64,000 bases of DNA. Origin: Teretinema zuelzerae. Lineage in GTDB: Bacteria > Spirochaetota > Spirochaetia > Treponematales > Treponemataceae. The translations under genes were made by a program, and so were the position numbers. Positions 26,490 to 34,542 of this stretch are shown in pieces (position 1 is the first letter of the stretch; each line of letters opens with the position of its first letter). The stretch is taken from the NCBI RefSeq assembly GCF_021021555.1, contig NZ_JAINWA010000001.1:1240001-1304000 (forward strand). Reading direction: 5' to 3'. Under the pieces are notes generated by a model. The model ran no database searches and was not told the origin of the DNA. It saw nothing but the letters and a program-made list of their open reading frames with translations.

Positions 26490-28277
26490 CTACTCGGTGC
26501 GCTGAGCGAAAAAGAGGGCGGAAACTCCGAACAAACCGGCAAAAAGCACAGCCAATATCAAAATAATCGGCTGGGACGGAAAAACCTGCACGATGTGGGA
26601 TATAACGATCCGCGCAAGATACCGAACCGTCTCGACCGCATAGATGCACGCAAAGGGAAAAAGCGGTACCGCTATAACCCACCATGCCTTGAAAAGACTG
26701 TTCTGCCCGAGCCGGTATCTCCAGGCGAGAACCAGGGCAAACACAGCTAAAATCATAAGAAGAAAGGGTTCCGACAGGCGGCTTATCAATTCGATCGACA
26801 ACTCATGTTTCGGGAAGCCATAGAGTTCGCTCCGGTTTATAAAGCGGATTATGTCTGCCAGCTGCATTGTCCTGATTCCGCGGTTCGCGGAAACCACAAG
26901 GGCGAAATCATCATACGGCATATCAAGAACCTGGATTGCCGATTCCGCTTCCGAAGGAGAGCCCTTTTTAACGATGGGTCTCCAAGTAACTCCTTCAGAC
27001 TCCCTGGACACTGCGCGAAGCAAAACCTGCGGCCTCTCCTTGCCGTCCATCCCCCTGGCCGCGAACATTTTTGCATACGGAGTTTCGAAATGAAATCGGA
27101 TCGAACCGTCCTTTTCAAGACGAACAAGCTCGAATCCCCGCAAATACGCCATATCGCGTCCGGACGACCGCAAATACGTGATTCCCCTGACGAATACATA
27201 GTCGGCAGACCCGTCCGGATGATGCATCGTGAAAAAAACATCGCGCGATGATTCGAAAGGCCGCGCGTTTTCGGTCTCGTCTATGAAAAAATGCGTCTCT
27301 GCCAAAGCGTTAAGCGATATGACCAAGAAACGATCAACATCGGTATCGATGCGCCCGTCTATCGATTTTATCCGCTCCTGCAGTTCCGAAAATATATAAT
27401 ACGCTCGAAGGGCGTCGCCGGATTGAAGAGCCGAATAGCCCGCGAGCTTGTCGGAATACACGCTCTTCTCTTCCGAATCGATAAAACGGCTGGAACCCTC
27501 GCCGATCTCGTTCCAGGCATGCGCGGCATAATCCATCGCCGCGATTTTATTCGGATCGGTATCCGAGGCCAGGGACCACGCCTTCATGGCGTAATAATGC
27601 GCCGCAAAATAATCCCGTTCCTCCAGCGCCTGTTCAGTCTTCTTCAACAATTCCAGAACCCCGAAAGAATCGGCTCCCGGGGGAATCAGATCGAGCGGCT
27701 TTACGGGAACGCTTGCAACTTCTGCGATGCGCCCGGCAGTATCCGCCCGCGAATACCGTATGGATTCGAGAAGCTTCTCCGCTTCCGAGCTTTTCTTCCA
27801 AATTTGAAGAGCCGAGAGCGCGGCGCGTTCTCCTTCGTCGTAATCGCCCGAAGATTCGGCCGAAATACCCAAATGAATAAACTCGCGGTAATCGTCCGAT
27901 CTTGATCGGTATTGAATCAGTGAAGACTCGAGAGAAGGAGCGACTCCTTCGTCGAGGATCACCTGAAAGGCGACGCAGCCCAGAAAAAGCAGGAAGGCTC
28001 CCTTCAAATACTTTAAAAAGCGGGGCGACCAGCGCACATGAGGATCTTCCGCCGCTTTGCCGAAAGAAAGCGCATACCCAAGCAAAATGCCGCTGATCAT
28101 AAGAGCGGGAAAAAAACGTATAAATAGAAGGAAGGCCTCGTAAAGCCGGTGATTCAGAATAAACGGTTCGATCAGCGACTCAGGAGCCGGGGACACAAAC
28201 GTCCACAGGAGAGAAGCGCACAACCCGATGATGAAATGAGCGAGCAATACCGGGAGCGTTTTCGCGGTCTCAGTCAT
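26490..28277 (-). CDS. Large membrane protein, possibly LptF/LptG-like
   Basis: A 595-residue protein with about three hydrophobic helices in the first 125 residues, a hydrophilic domain of about 340 residues with TPR-like helical stretches, and three C-terminal membrane segments. The part before the last helices (IIRFINRSELYGFPKHELSI, then ELISRLSEPFLLMILAVF) is reminiscent of the YjgP/YjgQ (LptF/G) permeases. The central domain is much larger than usual for that family. It overlaps the upstream gene by eight bases, so the two are coupled and likely form a complex. The LptF/G assignment is inference only. Confidence 0.4.
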   Translation of the reverse strand: MTETAKTLPVLLAHFIIGLCASLLWTFVSPAPESLIEPFILNHRLYEAFLLFIRFFPALMISGILLGYALSFGKAAEDPHVRWSPRFLKYLKGAFLLFLGCVAFQVILDEGVAPSLESSLIQYRSRSDDYREFIHLGISAESSGDYDEGERAALSALQIWKKSSEAEKLLESIRYSRADTAGRIAEVASVPVKPLDLIPPGADSFGVLELLKKTEQALEERDYFAAHYYAMKAWSLASDTDPNKIAAMDYAAHAWNEIGEGSSRFIDSEEKSVYSDKLAGYSALQSGDALRAYYIFSELQERIKSIDGRIDTDVDRFLVISLNALAETHFFIDETENARPFESSRDVFFTMHHPDGSADYVFVRGITYLRSSGRDMAYLRGFELVRLEKDGSIRFHFETPYAKMFAARGMDGKERPQVLLRAVSRESEGVTWRPIVKKGSPSEAESAIQVLDMPYDDFALVVSANRGIRTMQLADIIRFINRSELYGFPKHELSIELISRLSEPFLLMILAVFALVLAWRYRLGQNSLFKAWWVIAVPLFPFACIYAVETVRYLARIVISHIVQVFPSQPIILILAVLFAGLFGVSALFFAQRTE

Positions 28278-29286
28278 ACAGCGGCCTCTCCGAAGCGGAC
28301 GTGACGCCGCGCCGCACTGCGAAAACTATGCCGACGGCATGCAACGCAAGAGCGAAAACAGCGAGAAATAGCGGATACATATAGGCTTCAGGGAGATAGT
28401 TCCCGACCGCTTCCTCGAAAAAATTCACCTTCCGCTCATACACTACCACTCTCCATAAAGTAAAAAACGCCCGCAATACAGCGAATAGGCAGACCGCGTT
28501 TAAAAGACGCCAGCTCGACCATAGCGTACAGGCGAATAAGGACAATATGAAGAAAAAGCATACGCCTGTTTGAAGCCAATATGCATAGGCATCCTCGTAC
28601 CACAATCTGTAAAAAGTATGGGACATCAAATGGACATCAGAAAGCAGAGCGGAAATGAACGGAGGCTGCCGCAGACCGACGAATGAGGACTTATCGACTA
28701 CAAGAGCGTGCATCGGATTTGCCTCGCCGTCAGGAAGGATTGTACGTGTTCCAGGAACATACGCTGCAGTCTGATACACCGAGAAGACCTCGTCTTCGGC
28801 GGTTTTCTCGTTCCGTACAACAGCAAGAGAATTCAGATCTCCGGCTGGAGTTTCCGAGAACCAAATCCACCGATTTCCCAAAGAATGATGAATGACTCCC
28901 GATGACGGCAATCTCTCGGAATAAATACGGGCCGAATCTATCAATTCAGCCCTGGCAGGAGCATATTCCGATAGAAGGGTGAACGACGCAGGAATTGCCC
29001 AGAAAACCAGCGCAGTTGAGAACAGAACAAAAAGAACGATTGAAACAGATACAAGCACCCTATGACGCATTATGTACAGGAAAAGGGTTGCGGTCGCAAC
29101 AAGAGACGCTGCGGGAAACAGCTGCAAGCCCTGATATATGATTTCTCCGAGAAAAAATGCATAACGCCCCTCCAAAAGAAGCTGCATCTGCAGGACATTC
29201 CCCAAAACCGAGAAAAGAGCTAATACTCCGATCCATAAACCCAAATAGGCTAAAAATACAATGGGCAGCATCAGGGTGTTTTTCAT
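28270..29286 (-). CDS. Membrane protein, partner of the downstream gene
   Basis: A 338-residue protein. It has three hydrophobic segments in the first 115 residues, an extracytoplasmic domain of about 110 residues, and three or four C-terminal helices. The topology and length resemble LptF/LptG permeases, and the overlapping downstream gene has the same layout, but no sequence motif fixes the family. ATG 29286 is seven bases after TAGGCT, with TTGAAA 17 bases further upstream and no SD. It borders the AT-rich gap with DnaA boxes. Confidence 0.45.
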   Translation of the reverse strand: MKNTLMLPIVFLAYLGLWIGVLALFSVLGNVLQMQLLLEGRYAFFLGEIIYQGLQLFPAASLVATATLFLYIMRHRVLVSVSIVLFVLFSTALVFWAIPASFTLLSEYAPARAELIDSARIYSERLPSSGVIHHSLGNRWIWFSETPAGDLNSLAVVRNEKTAEDEVFSVYQTAAYVPGTRTILPDGEANPMHALVVDKSSFVGLRQPPFISALLSDVHLMSHTFYRLWYEDAYAYWLQTGVCFFFILSLFACTLWSSWRLLNAVCLFAVLRAFFTLWRVVVYERKVNFFEEAVGNYLPEAYMYPLFLAVFALALHAVGIVFAVRRGVTSASERPLYD

Positions 29287-29293
29287 ATGCTCA

Positions 29294-29322
29294 AGCCTAA
29301 CATGAGCATTAGGCGATTTCAA
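29294..29322 (-). promoter_or_regulatory. Leaderless-type promoter of the membrane protein pair
   Basis: Minus strand: TTGAAA (29317-29322), 17-base spacer, TAGGCT (29294-29299), seven bases, ATG 29286. The -10 is weak. Confidence 0.45.
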
Positions 29323-29363
29323 GGACTTTTATTTACAGGATAAAGATTTCTTACCAAAAGGGC

Positions 29364-29614
29364 ACAAGTTATCCACAACTTGTCCCGGGAAAAAACACAT
29401 AGATTTTTACTATTTCTTTGTTAAGCATGAACTTATAAAAAATGTACGGTTTTCTTTACAGAAACCAAGACAAATGCTTATTTCTATACTATACAAAGAC
29501 TTAGCAAGTTCTTTTTTTTACTACAAAAAGTCAAGTAGGTATAATAAAAAAAATCCTTCTTTTTGTTACATTTTTTTATGAATTTAGTACAGGTTTGTAC
29601 ACAAGTTATCCACA
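29364..29614. other. AT-rich gap with two perfect DnaA boxes
   Basis: The 427 bases from 29287 to 29713 contain no gene. ACAAGTTATCCACA occurs exactly at 29364-29377 and 29601-29614, same orientation. Each holds a perfect DnaA box (TTATCCACA; 29369-29377 and 29606-29614). The first copy is also part of a 20-base inverted repeat, ACAAGTT/AACTTGT at 29364-29383. Between them lie about 200 very AT-rich bases with long A and T runs. This could be an origin-type or DnaA-regulated region. dnaA and dnaN are not in the window, so an oriC call is not secure. Confidence 0.5.
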
Positions 29615-29661
29615 CCCGCGACGAGAAGAGATTCACATCACAATCGAAATCTTCTGTCAAC

Positions 29662-29694
29662 AAAAAAAAAGCCGAAAGTCTTACGACTTTCGGC
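29662..29694 (-). terminator. Intrinsic terminator of the STAS gene
   Basis: Perfect ten-base stem GCCGAAAGTC/GACTTTCGGC (29671-29694). It is followed by nine T on the minus strand. Confidence 0.92.
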
Positions 29695-29713
29695 GAACAG
29701 GCAACATAAAAAA

Positions 29714-30265
29714 TTACCCAAGAAAAACCTGGCCGTTATTATCAATAGCCAGAATCGTCTTGCATTCTGAACACCGGAATCGGCCGGCTTTGGTGGCTTT
29801 CAGTTTTTTCGAGCAAATCGGACAAGCGAAAATCTTCGGAAACACTTCCGATTTCACTTCTGTTCCGCTCGTCTTAAAGAACTGGATGGAGTCGGCTAAG
29901 GAATCCTTAATATTGAAGAATTGAGAGAATCCGAGAAGCTGAAAAACCTCGTAAACCTTCGGCTGAATCTCAAGAAGAACTACGTCTCCGCCCTTGGGTT
30001 TTACCGTCTTCAGGAACGCGGTGAAGGATCCGATGCCGGTTGATGATACATAATTCAGAGCGCCGCAGTTGAACACGAGTCTGGTGTAACCTGACTCCAC
30101 TACTTTAGAAACGCGCTTTTGAAAGAAACTGGAATTATAGGTATCGATATATCCATTCAAGTAGAGAACTACACAATTCTCAATTTCAGAGATTTTCTCC
30201 AGACGGATTTTTAGACTATCATCTTTTTCTTCATCAAATCCTGGAATGATGGCGTTATTGTTCAT
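29714..30265 (-). CDS. STAS-domain (anti-sigma antagonist-like) protein with C-terminal zinc ribbon
   Basis: A 183-residue protein. Residues about 20-125 form a STAS domain (VVLYLNGYIDTYNSSFF, LVFNCGALNYVSSTGIGSF) with a phosphorylatable Ser/Thr region as in SpoIIAA-like antagonists. The C-terminus is a four-Cys zinc ribbon: CPIC, 15 residues, CSEC. The ribbon is not part of usual anti-sigma antagonists. GGAGAT precedes the ATG at 30265. It has its own promoter and terminator. Such proteins normally bind an anti-sigma kinase; none is adjacent. Confidence 0.8.
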   Translation of the reverse strand: MNNNAIIPGFDEEKDDSLKIRLEKISEIENCVVLYLNGYIDTYNSSFFQKRVSKVVESGYTRLVFNCGALNYVSSTGIGSFTAFLKTVKPKGGDVVLLEIQPKVYEVFQLLGFSQFFNIKDSLADSIQFFKTSGTEVKSEVFPKIFACPICSKKLKATKAGRFRCSECKTILAIDNNGQVFLG

Positions 30266-30310
30266 ATATCTCCTACCGTCCAGATTATCGGCATTTTCTC
30301 CAATATCATT

Positions 30311-30339
30311 ACTATAAACACATACAAAAAAATTGTCAA
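30311..30339 (-). promoter_or_regulatory. Promoter of the STAS gene
   Basis: Minus strand: TTGACA (30334-30339), 17-base spacer, TATAGT (30311-30316). The -35 overlaps the last codons of the upstream SDR gene. Confidence 0.75.
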
Positions 30340-31031
30340 ATAAGACCGGGAGCCCAACCTTTATCGACAGGCAACAAAACCCCATTATACACGGAATTCT
30401 CCATCAGCATAAGGGCTGCATCCGCAATTTCAGAGACCTCGACGAGCTTTCCGTCCGGGTTTTTAGAGCCGAGACTGCGAATCTGTTCAGCATCGAGATA
30501 CTCTGTTCTCACAAGCCCCGGACAAATGCCGTTGCATTGTATTCCTTCCGCAGCGTACGAAAGGGCTACGGAACGCACCAAGGACGTTATTCCTGCCTTA
30601 GCCGCGGCATACGCGGCGTTTGTCCGCGCCCCTCGCGACGTGTCCGTCCGAGTTCCTCCGAAAAGGAGAATTCGGCCCCATCCCCGGGAAAGCATATACG
30701 GCAGAGCGGCTGAAACAAGAGCCCCGGGAAGGGAGAGATTTGAAGAAACGACGTTCAGCCACTCTTCCGGACTTGTTTCATGCAGGGGCTTCTGTAAAAA
30801 AGGCCCCCAGGATGCACAGAGTATATCCGTTTGTTCGGCTAAATTCAGGACTTTTCGCCATTCTGCACTGTCGGAAAGATCGATCTTTCTGCAATCGAAA
30901 CCAGGGACCGAATGCCTGCCGACCAGAATCGCTTCTGCGCCGCGATCCTTCAAAGATTGCGCAATTCCGAACCCTATTCCGCCGGTGCCACCGACGACAA
31001 GAACTTTTTTACCAGATACGCTCGAAACCAT
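30336..31031 (-). CDS. Short-chain dehydrogenase/reductase
   Basis: A 231-residue classical SDR. It has the NAD(P) loop VVGGTGGIGFGIA (residues about 12-24), a Ser in LLFGGTRTDTS, and YAAAKAGITSL with the catalytic Tyr and Lys, then NGICPGLVRTEYL. The usual NNAG is replaced by CASWG. No substrate can be inferred from the neighbours. The ATG lies six bases after TATCTT with TTGTTA 17 bases further upstream and no SD. It is divergent from trmJ. Confidence 0.85.
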   Translation of the reverse strand: MVSSVSGKKVLVVGGTGGIGFGIAQSLKDRGAEAILVGRHSVPGFDCRKIDLSDSAEWRKVLNLAEQTDILCASWGPFLQKPLHETSPEEWLNVVSSNLSLPGALVSAALPYMLSRGWGRILLFGGTRTDTSRGARTNAAYAAAKAGITSLVRSVALSYAAEGIQCNGICPGLVRTEYLDAEQIRSLGSKNPDGKLVEVSEIADAALMLMENSVYNGVLLPVDKGWAPGLI

Positions 31032-31037
31032 TTACAA

Positions 31038-31066
31038 AAGATAACGCATCAATATTGACATAACAA
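31038..31066 (-). promoter_or_regulatory. Leaderless-type promoter of the SDR gene
   Basis: Minus strand: TTGTTA (31061-31066), 17-base spacer, TATCTT (31038-31043), six bases, ATG 31031. It overlaps the divergent trmJ promoter. Confidence 0.6.
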
Positions 31067-31083
31067 GGGCATTACGGGAGAAT
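31055..31083 (+). promoter_or_regulatory. Leaderless-type promoter of trmJ
   Basis: TTGACA (31055-31060), 17-base spacer, GAGAAT (31078-31083), six bases, GTG 31090. Its -35 abuts that of the SDR promoter. A GGGAG in the -10 region could instead act as an SD for a longer transcript. Confidence 0.5.
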
Positions 31084-31089
31084 TCGCGC

Positions 31090-31827
31090 GTGAAACCACT
31101 ACCATGCGTTATCGTACTCTGCAGACCGGAAGAAAGCAGAAACATCGGTTCAGTTTGCAGGGCCATGAAGAATATGGGATGCGTACAGCTCCGCATCGTC
31201 GGAGAAAAGAAAGATTTCGACGAAACGCAGGTTAAAACGCTTGCCGTTCATGCGCCGGAAATCTGGGAAGGGGCGGAGTTTTTCCCTCCTTCCGTGGAAG
31301 GCTTGAAGCAAGCGCTGGCAGACTGCAGCATCGCCGCAGGAACTACGAGGCGGATGGGCCAGAAACGCAAGTCTTGGGGGATGACGCCGGAACAATTCGC
31401 GTCCTTCGCGGCTTCCCATGAAAACGGCCTCGCCGCGGCGGTATTCGGAAACGAACGAACAGGCCTGACCGACGAAGAGCTTGAATGCTGCACCCTTGCG
31501 CTGAACATTCCGTCGAGCCCGGATTTTCCGTCTTTGAATCTCTCGCACGCGGTTCAAGTGGTTGCATACTCCTTGTTCCGCGCCTTTGAAACGCGAGGCA
31601 GGGGGTACCAGCCGATTTCCCTCGACAGGCTGAACGCGCTGTCGGAGAACCTCAGCGGACACCTTTCGCATATCGGGTTATATCGCCATTCCGGAAAAGA
31701 AGAAAACGAGCGGTTGTTGACCGGCATTCTCTCGCGAGCCGCGCTATCGGAGGGCGAGGCGGCGCACCTGGAAGCTCTGTTTCAGAGAATCGCCTATATT
31801 AAAACTGGATCAGATCAGGATCGATGA
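31090..31827 (+). CDS. trmJ: tRNA/rRNA methyltransferase of the SpoU family, TrmJ-like
   Basis: A 245-residue SPOUT methyltransferase. The N-terminus IVLCRPEESRNIGSVCRAMKNMG, AAGTTRRMGQKRK, AAVFGNERTGLTDEEL and LNIPSSPDFPSLNLSHAVQVVAY match TrmJ, which 2'-O-methylates position 32 of tRNA. The knotted C-terminal part of the fold is present. The start is GTG. It ends convergently, overlapping the sigma-54 activator gene by 29 bases. Confidence 0.88.
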   Translation: MKPLPCVIVLCRPEESRNIGSVCRAMKNMGCVQLRIVGEKKDFDETQVKTLAVHAPEIWEGAEFFPPSVEGLKQALADCSIAAGTTRRMGQKRKSWGMTPEQFASFAASHENGLAAAVFGNERTGLTDEELECCTLALNIPSSPDFPSLNLSHAVQVVAYSLFRAFETRGRGYQPISLDRLNALSENLSGHLSHIGLYRHSGKEENERLLTGILSRAALSEGEAAHLEALFQRIAYIKTGSDQDR

Positions 31828-32932
31828 GGCATGAGTCGGAATCCGCCGCCGCGCGGCGCAAGCATTGAAACAACTGCCGGACATTTCCCGGCCATTCATG
31901 CTTCATGATTTTTCTCAGCGCCGAATCGGAGAGATTCTTCCCGAGAGCGCCGAGGCAGTGTCCGGCCAGCAGAGGAATATCTTCCCGCCGTTCGCGAAGA
32001 GGGGGAATTTTCACTCGCAAACAATCGATCCTGAATAACAAATCTTCCCGGAACCGCTCGGTCGATTCAGCATCGCCGATTTTTGCGTTTGTCGCGCAGA
32101 CCAGCCGGCACGATACTTTTTTCTTCACCGCCGAACCGACTCTTGTGACGCAGCCCTCTTCGACCGCGCGCAGAAATCTGGGTTGAATGGCGACCGGCAT
32201 AGTTCCGATTTCATCAAGAAAAAGAGTTCCCGTATCTGCACGTTCGAAGCATCCGGGAAGGTCCTTGGAGCCGGTATACCCGCCGCGGAGCGAACCGAAT
32301 AAAAAGGTTTCAGCAAGGGACTCAGGAATGCAGCTGACGTTCACCGCCTCGTAGGGACCGTTAGCCCTGATCGAAATATCATGCAATAGCCTGGCCGCAA
32401 GGTCTTTTCCGCTCCCCGTCTCGCCGGTAATAAGTACGGGATGGGGCAAGGACGCATACCGTTTCAATCGGGAGCGGACATCGCGAATAGCAGGGCTTAT
32501 TCCCAGCAGAATTCGGGAGCACAGCGCTTCCTTATCGGCTTTTTCGCATGAATTGAGAACAGAAGTTTCGTTCCGGCGGGAATCGAGAACGGCAGATACG
32601 GCATGAATAAAACTGCGTACATCGCCCGACAGGGATATCATGGTAACCAGGCTGCTGGTTGCCGCACGTTCATGAGCTTGGGGAAATCCGCCGCGGCAAA
32701 CCAGAAATAAATGGGGAGCCTTATCGAGGCGGGTTATGAAACTGCACAAATCATATAAATCGATTCCCGAAACATCCAAATCTACGATTGCGGCGTCCCA
32801 ATGTTTTTCTGAAAGCAGCTTGTATGAGTCGCGAGGGTGTTCAACAGAATACACTTCCCATATTCTTCGGGCGACAGCGACAAGAGCGAGAAGATGCGCT
32901 TTGGACGAAGACAGAACAAATACCTGTTTCAT
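31799..32932 (-). CDS. Sigma-54 activator without a DNA-binding domain
   Basis: A 377-residue protein. Residues 1-115 look like a receiver-type domain (AAIVDLDVSG, Asp51/53). Residues about 140-365 are the AAA+ sigma-54 interaction domain: Walker A GETGSGKD (170-177), Walker B GTLFLDE (235-241), and the FREDLLFRID arginine-finger region. The sigma-54 contact loop, normally GAFTGA, is GGYTGS (217-222). The protein ends soon after the AAA+ domain and lacks the usual Fis-type HTH, as in FlgR-type activators. GGAGG precedes the ATG. It is the last gene of ctpA-rsmE-tagA. Confidence 0.88.
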   Translation of the reverse strand: MKQVFVLSSSKAHLLALVAVARRIWEVYSVEHPRDSYKLLSEKHWDAAIVDLDVSGIDLYDLCSFITRLDKAPHLFLVCRGGFPQAHERAATSSLVTMISLSGDVRSFIHAVSAVLDSRRNETSVLNSCEKADKEALCSRILLGISPAIRDVRSRLKRYASLPHPVLITGETGSGKDLAARLLHDISIRANGPYEAVNVSCIPESLAETFLFGSLRGGYTGSKDLPGCFERADTGTLFLDEIGTMPVAIQPRFLRAVEEGCVTRVGSAVKKKVSCRLVCATNAKIGDAESTERFREDLLFRIDCLRVKIPPLRERREDIPLLAGHCLGALGKNLSDSALRKIMKHEWPGNVRQLFQCLRRAAADSDSCLIDPDLIQF

Positions 32933-32971
32933 GGTCCTCCATCGCTACCGGAAGACCGTGAACAGCCGGGA

Positions 32972-33718
32972 TCAGGAACGGGCGGTTCTGAAAATCCGAT
33001 ATGCTAAAAGCAGGATGTTATACCACAAATATTGGAATATTCTAAAGAATCTTAAGGGATTTTTAAGAAGCAGGGGAAAATATTCCAATCCGCGCTCAAA
33101 GGTCTTCTCGGATACCCGCCGCTTCCGGTCGGAAAAAACGTCGATCACATCGCGGCTCCAGAGGAATATTCCAGTGCGAAAATTCTTTCTGTTGCGATGC
33201 ACCCACCGCTGTCCTCCGGGCATCCGGTCTCCGATGAGAACAAGAGACGGCTGGGCTTTGGCTATCGCGGTGAGAATGTTTTTTTCCATAGTTCGGTGAT
33301 ATCCGCCGGCAAACCGGCCGACGATGCCCAGATGAGGGAACGTACTCCGCACGTTTCTTTCCGCCTGCATCAGGCTCCGGTGCTGACCGCCGAGAAGATA
33401 GAGAGTTTTATAGTATTTTTCAAGGGTGCCGAGCACTGAAATCAAGAGCGAAAAAGGATAATAGCGAACCGGTTTTTTCTTCTTGAGGAAGGCGGCGCCG
33501 CGGATCAGGCTCTTCGAGACAGGAAGCACCAGGGCGGCGGAGGTCACCATCGACCGGAATTCGCCGCGACGGCGCGCGCGAAGCACGTCCCAGAGGGAAA
33601 CCAGCATTATCTGTTGGGGACCTTCGCGCGAAAGGAGTTCCAATATCGTCTGTTCGAGATCCTCGGGAGGCACTATATCCAGAGGAACCCGCATAAAATC
33701 TATTCTTTCAACTGCCAC
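32972..33718 (-). CDS. WecG/TagA/CpsF-family glycosyltransferase
   Basis: A 248-residue glycosyltransferase of the WecG/TagA/CpsF group, which transfers N-acetylmannosamine-type sugars to lipid-linked acceptors at the membrane surface. Motifs seen: LYLLGG followed by an Arg/Glu-rich helix, IVGRFAGGYH, LVLIGDRMPGGQRWVHRN (the family usually has GMGxPxQE), and a C-terminal basic amphipathic helix. The start GTG 33718 overlaps rsmE by 19 bases with GGAG upstream; ATG 33694 is an alternative. Acceptor and sugar are unknown. Confidence 0.75.
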   Translation of the reverse strand: MAVERIDFMRVPLDIVPPEDLEQTILELLSREGPQQIMLVSLWDVLRARRRGEFRSMVTSAALVLPVSKSLIRGAAFLKKKKPVRYYPFSLLISVLGTLEKYYKTLYLLGGQHRSLMQAERNVRSTFPHLGIVGRFAGGYHRTMEKNILTAIAKAQPSLVLIGDRMPGGQRWVHRNRKNFRTGIFLWSRDVIDVFSDRKRRVSEKTFERGLEYFPLLLKNPLRFFRIFQYLWYNILLLAYRIFRTARS

Positions 33719-34542
33719 TTTTCAGACTCCGTCAGCAATACCTGAACCGCCGCTATTCCATACAAGGCGGCCGTTTCGGCCCGCAGCACGTTTGTATTGA
33801 AATGCAGTCGATTAAACCCGGCGACGGCAAGAAGCTCCAATTCCCGGGAAGTCATTCCGCCTTCCGGGCCGATAGCTATTGCCGTCAACGAGGGTCCCCC
33901 ATCACAATACTCATGGAGAGTTTTTCGCGCAAGGGGGGCCTCGGTTAAAACCAGGGACAGGCATTTCGATCGGTCGACGGATTGAGCGGAAAGAAAAGAA
34001 TCCCAGAATTTCGGCATTGAAACCGATTCAACCGGATCGGCCAAATAGGTGCCTACCGGCGAACCGCTTTGCTGGCGGGCTTCCTTCGCGATGCGCTCCC
34101 ACCGGGACGCTTTCTCTCCCCCGATATCCCGTGAATCCTTCACCAGCGAACGCTCTCCCACGACAGGAATTATCGCGCAGACGCCGGCTTCAGTTGCCTG
34201 CCTCACGACTTGATCCATTTTCGGACCCTTTAGCACCCACTGAAGCAAAACGATCTTGGGAAACCCTTCGGCGGGAGCGGCAAGGGGAGGCATCGAGCGT
34301 CCGATTACCGGATCTACGTAGCAGGGATTCCCTTCGATGTCGAGACAGGAAAGCTGTATGGAACGGGCTTTCCGGTCTACCAGCAGAACTGTAGCTACCG
34401 AAAGCCCTCCGCCGGGAAGCCTCACATCGAGATGGTCGCCGGGGGCAACCCGCAACACGTTCACCAGATACCGGTATGCCGGTCCATCAAGGGAAATCGT
34501 TCCGTCGGCCGCCGGAAGACGCTCAAGCACCAGCTGTCTCAT
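33700..34542 (-). CDS. rsmE: 16S rRNA (uracil(1498)-N(3))-methyltransferase RsmE
   Basis: A 280-residue SPOUT enzyme that methylates N3 of U1498 in 16S rRNA. The N-terminal PUA-like part has YRYLVNVLRVAPGDHLDVR. The C-terminal knot has IAIGPEGGMTSRELELL and FNTNVLRAETAALYGIAAVQ. The start overlaps the last base of ctpA, so translation is coupled. Confidence 0.93.
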   Translation of the reverse strand: MRQLVLERLPAADGTISLDGPAYRYLVNVLRVAPGDHLDVRLPGGGLSVATVLLVDRKARSIQLSCLDIEGNPCYVDPVIGRSMPPLAAPAEGFPKIVLLQWVLKGPKMDQVVRQATEAGVCAIIPVVGERSLVKDSRDIGGEKASRWERIAKEARQQSGSPVGTYLADPVESVSMPKFWDSFLSAQSVDRSKCLSLVLTEAPLARKTLHEYCDGGPSLTAIAIGPEGGMTSRELELLAVAGFNRLHFNTNVLRAETAALYGIAAVQVLLTESEKWQLKE

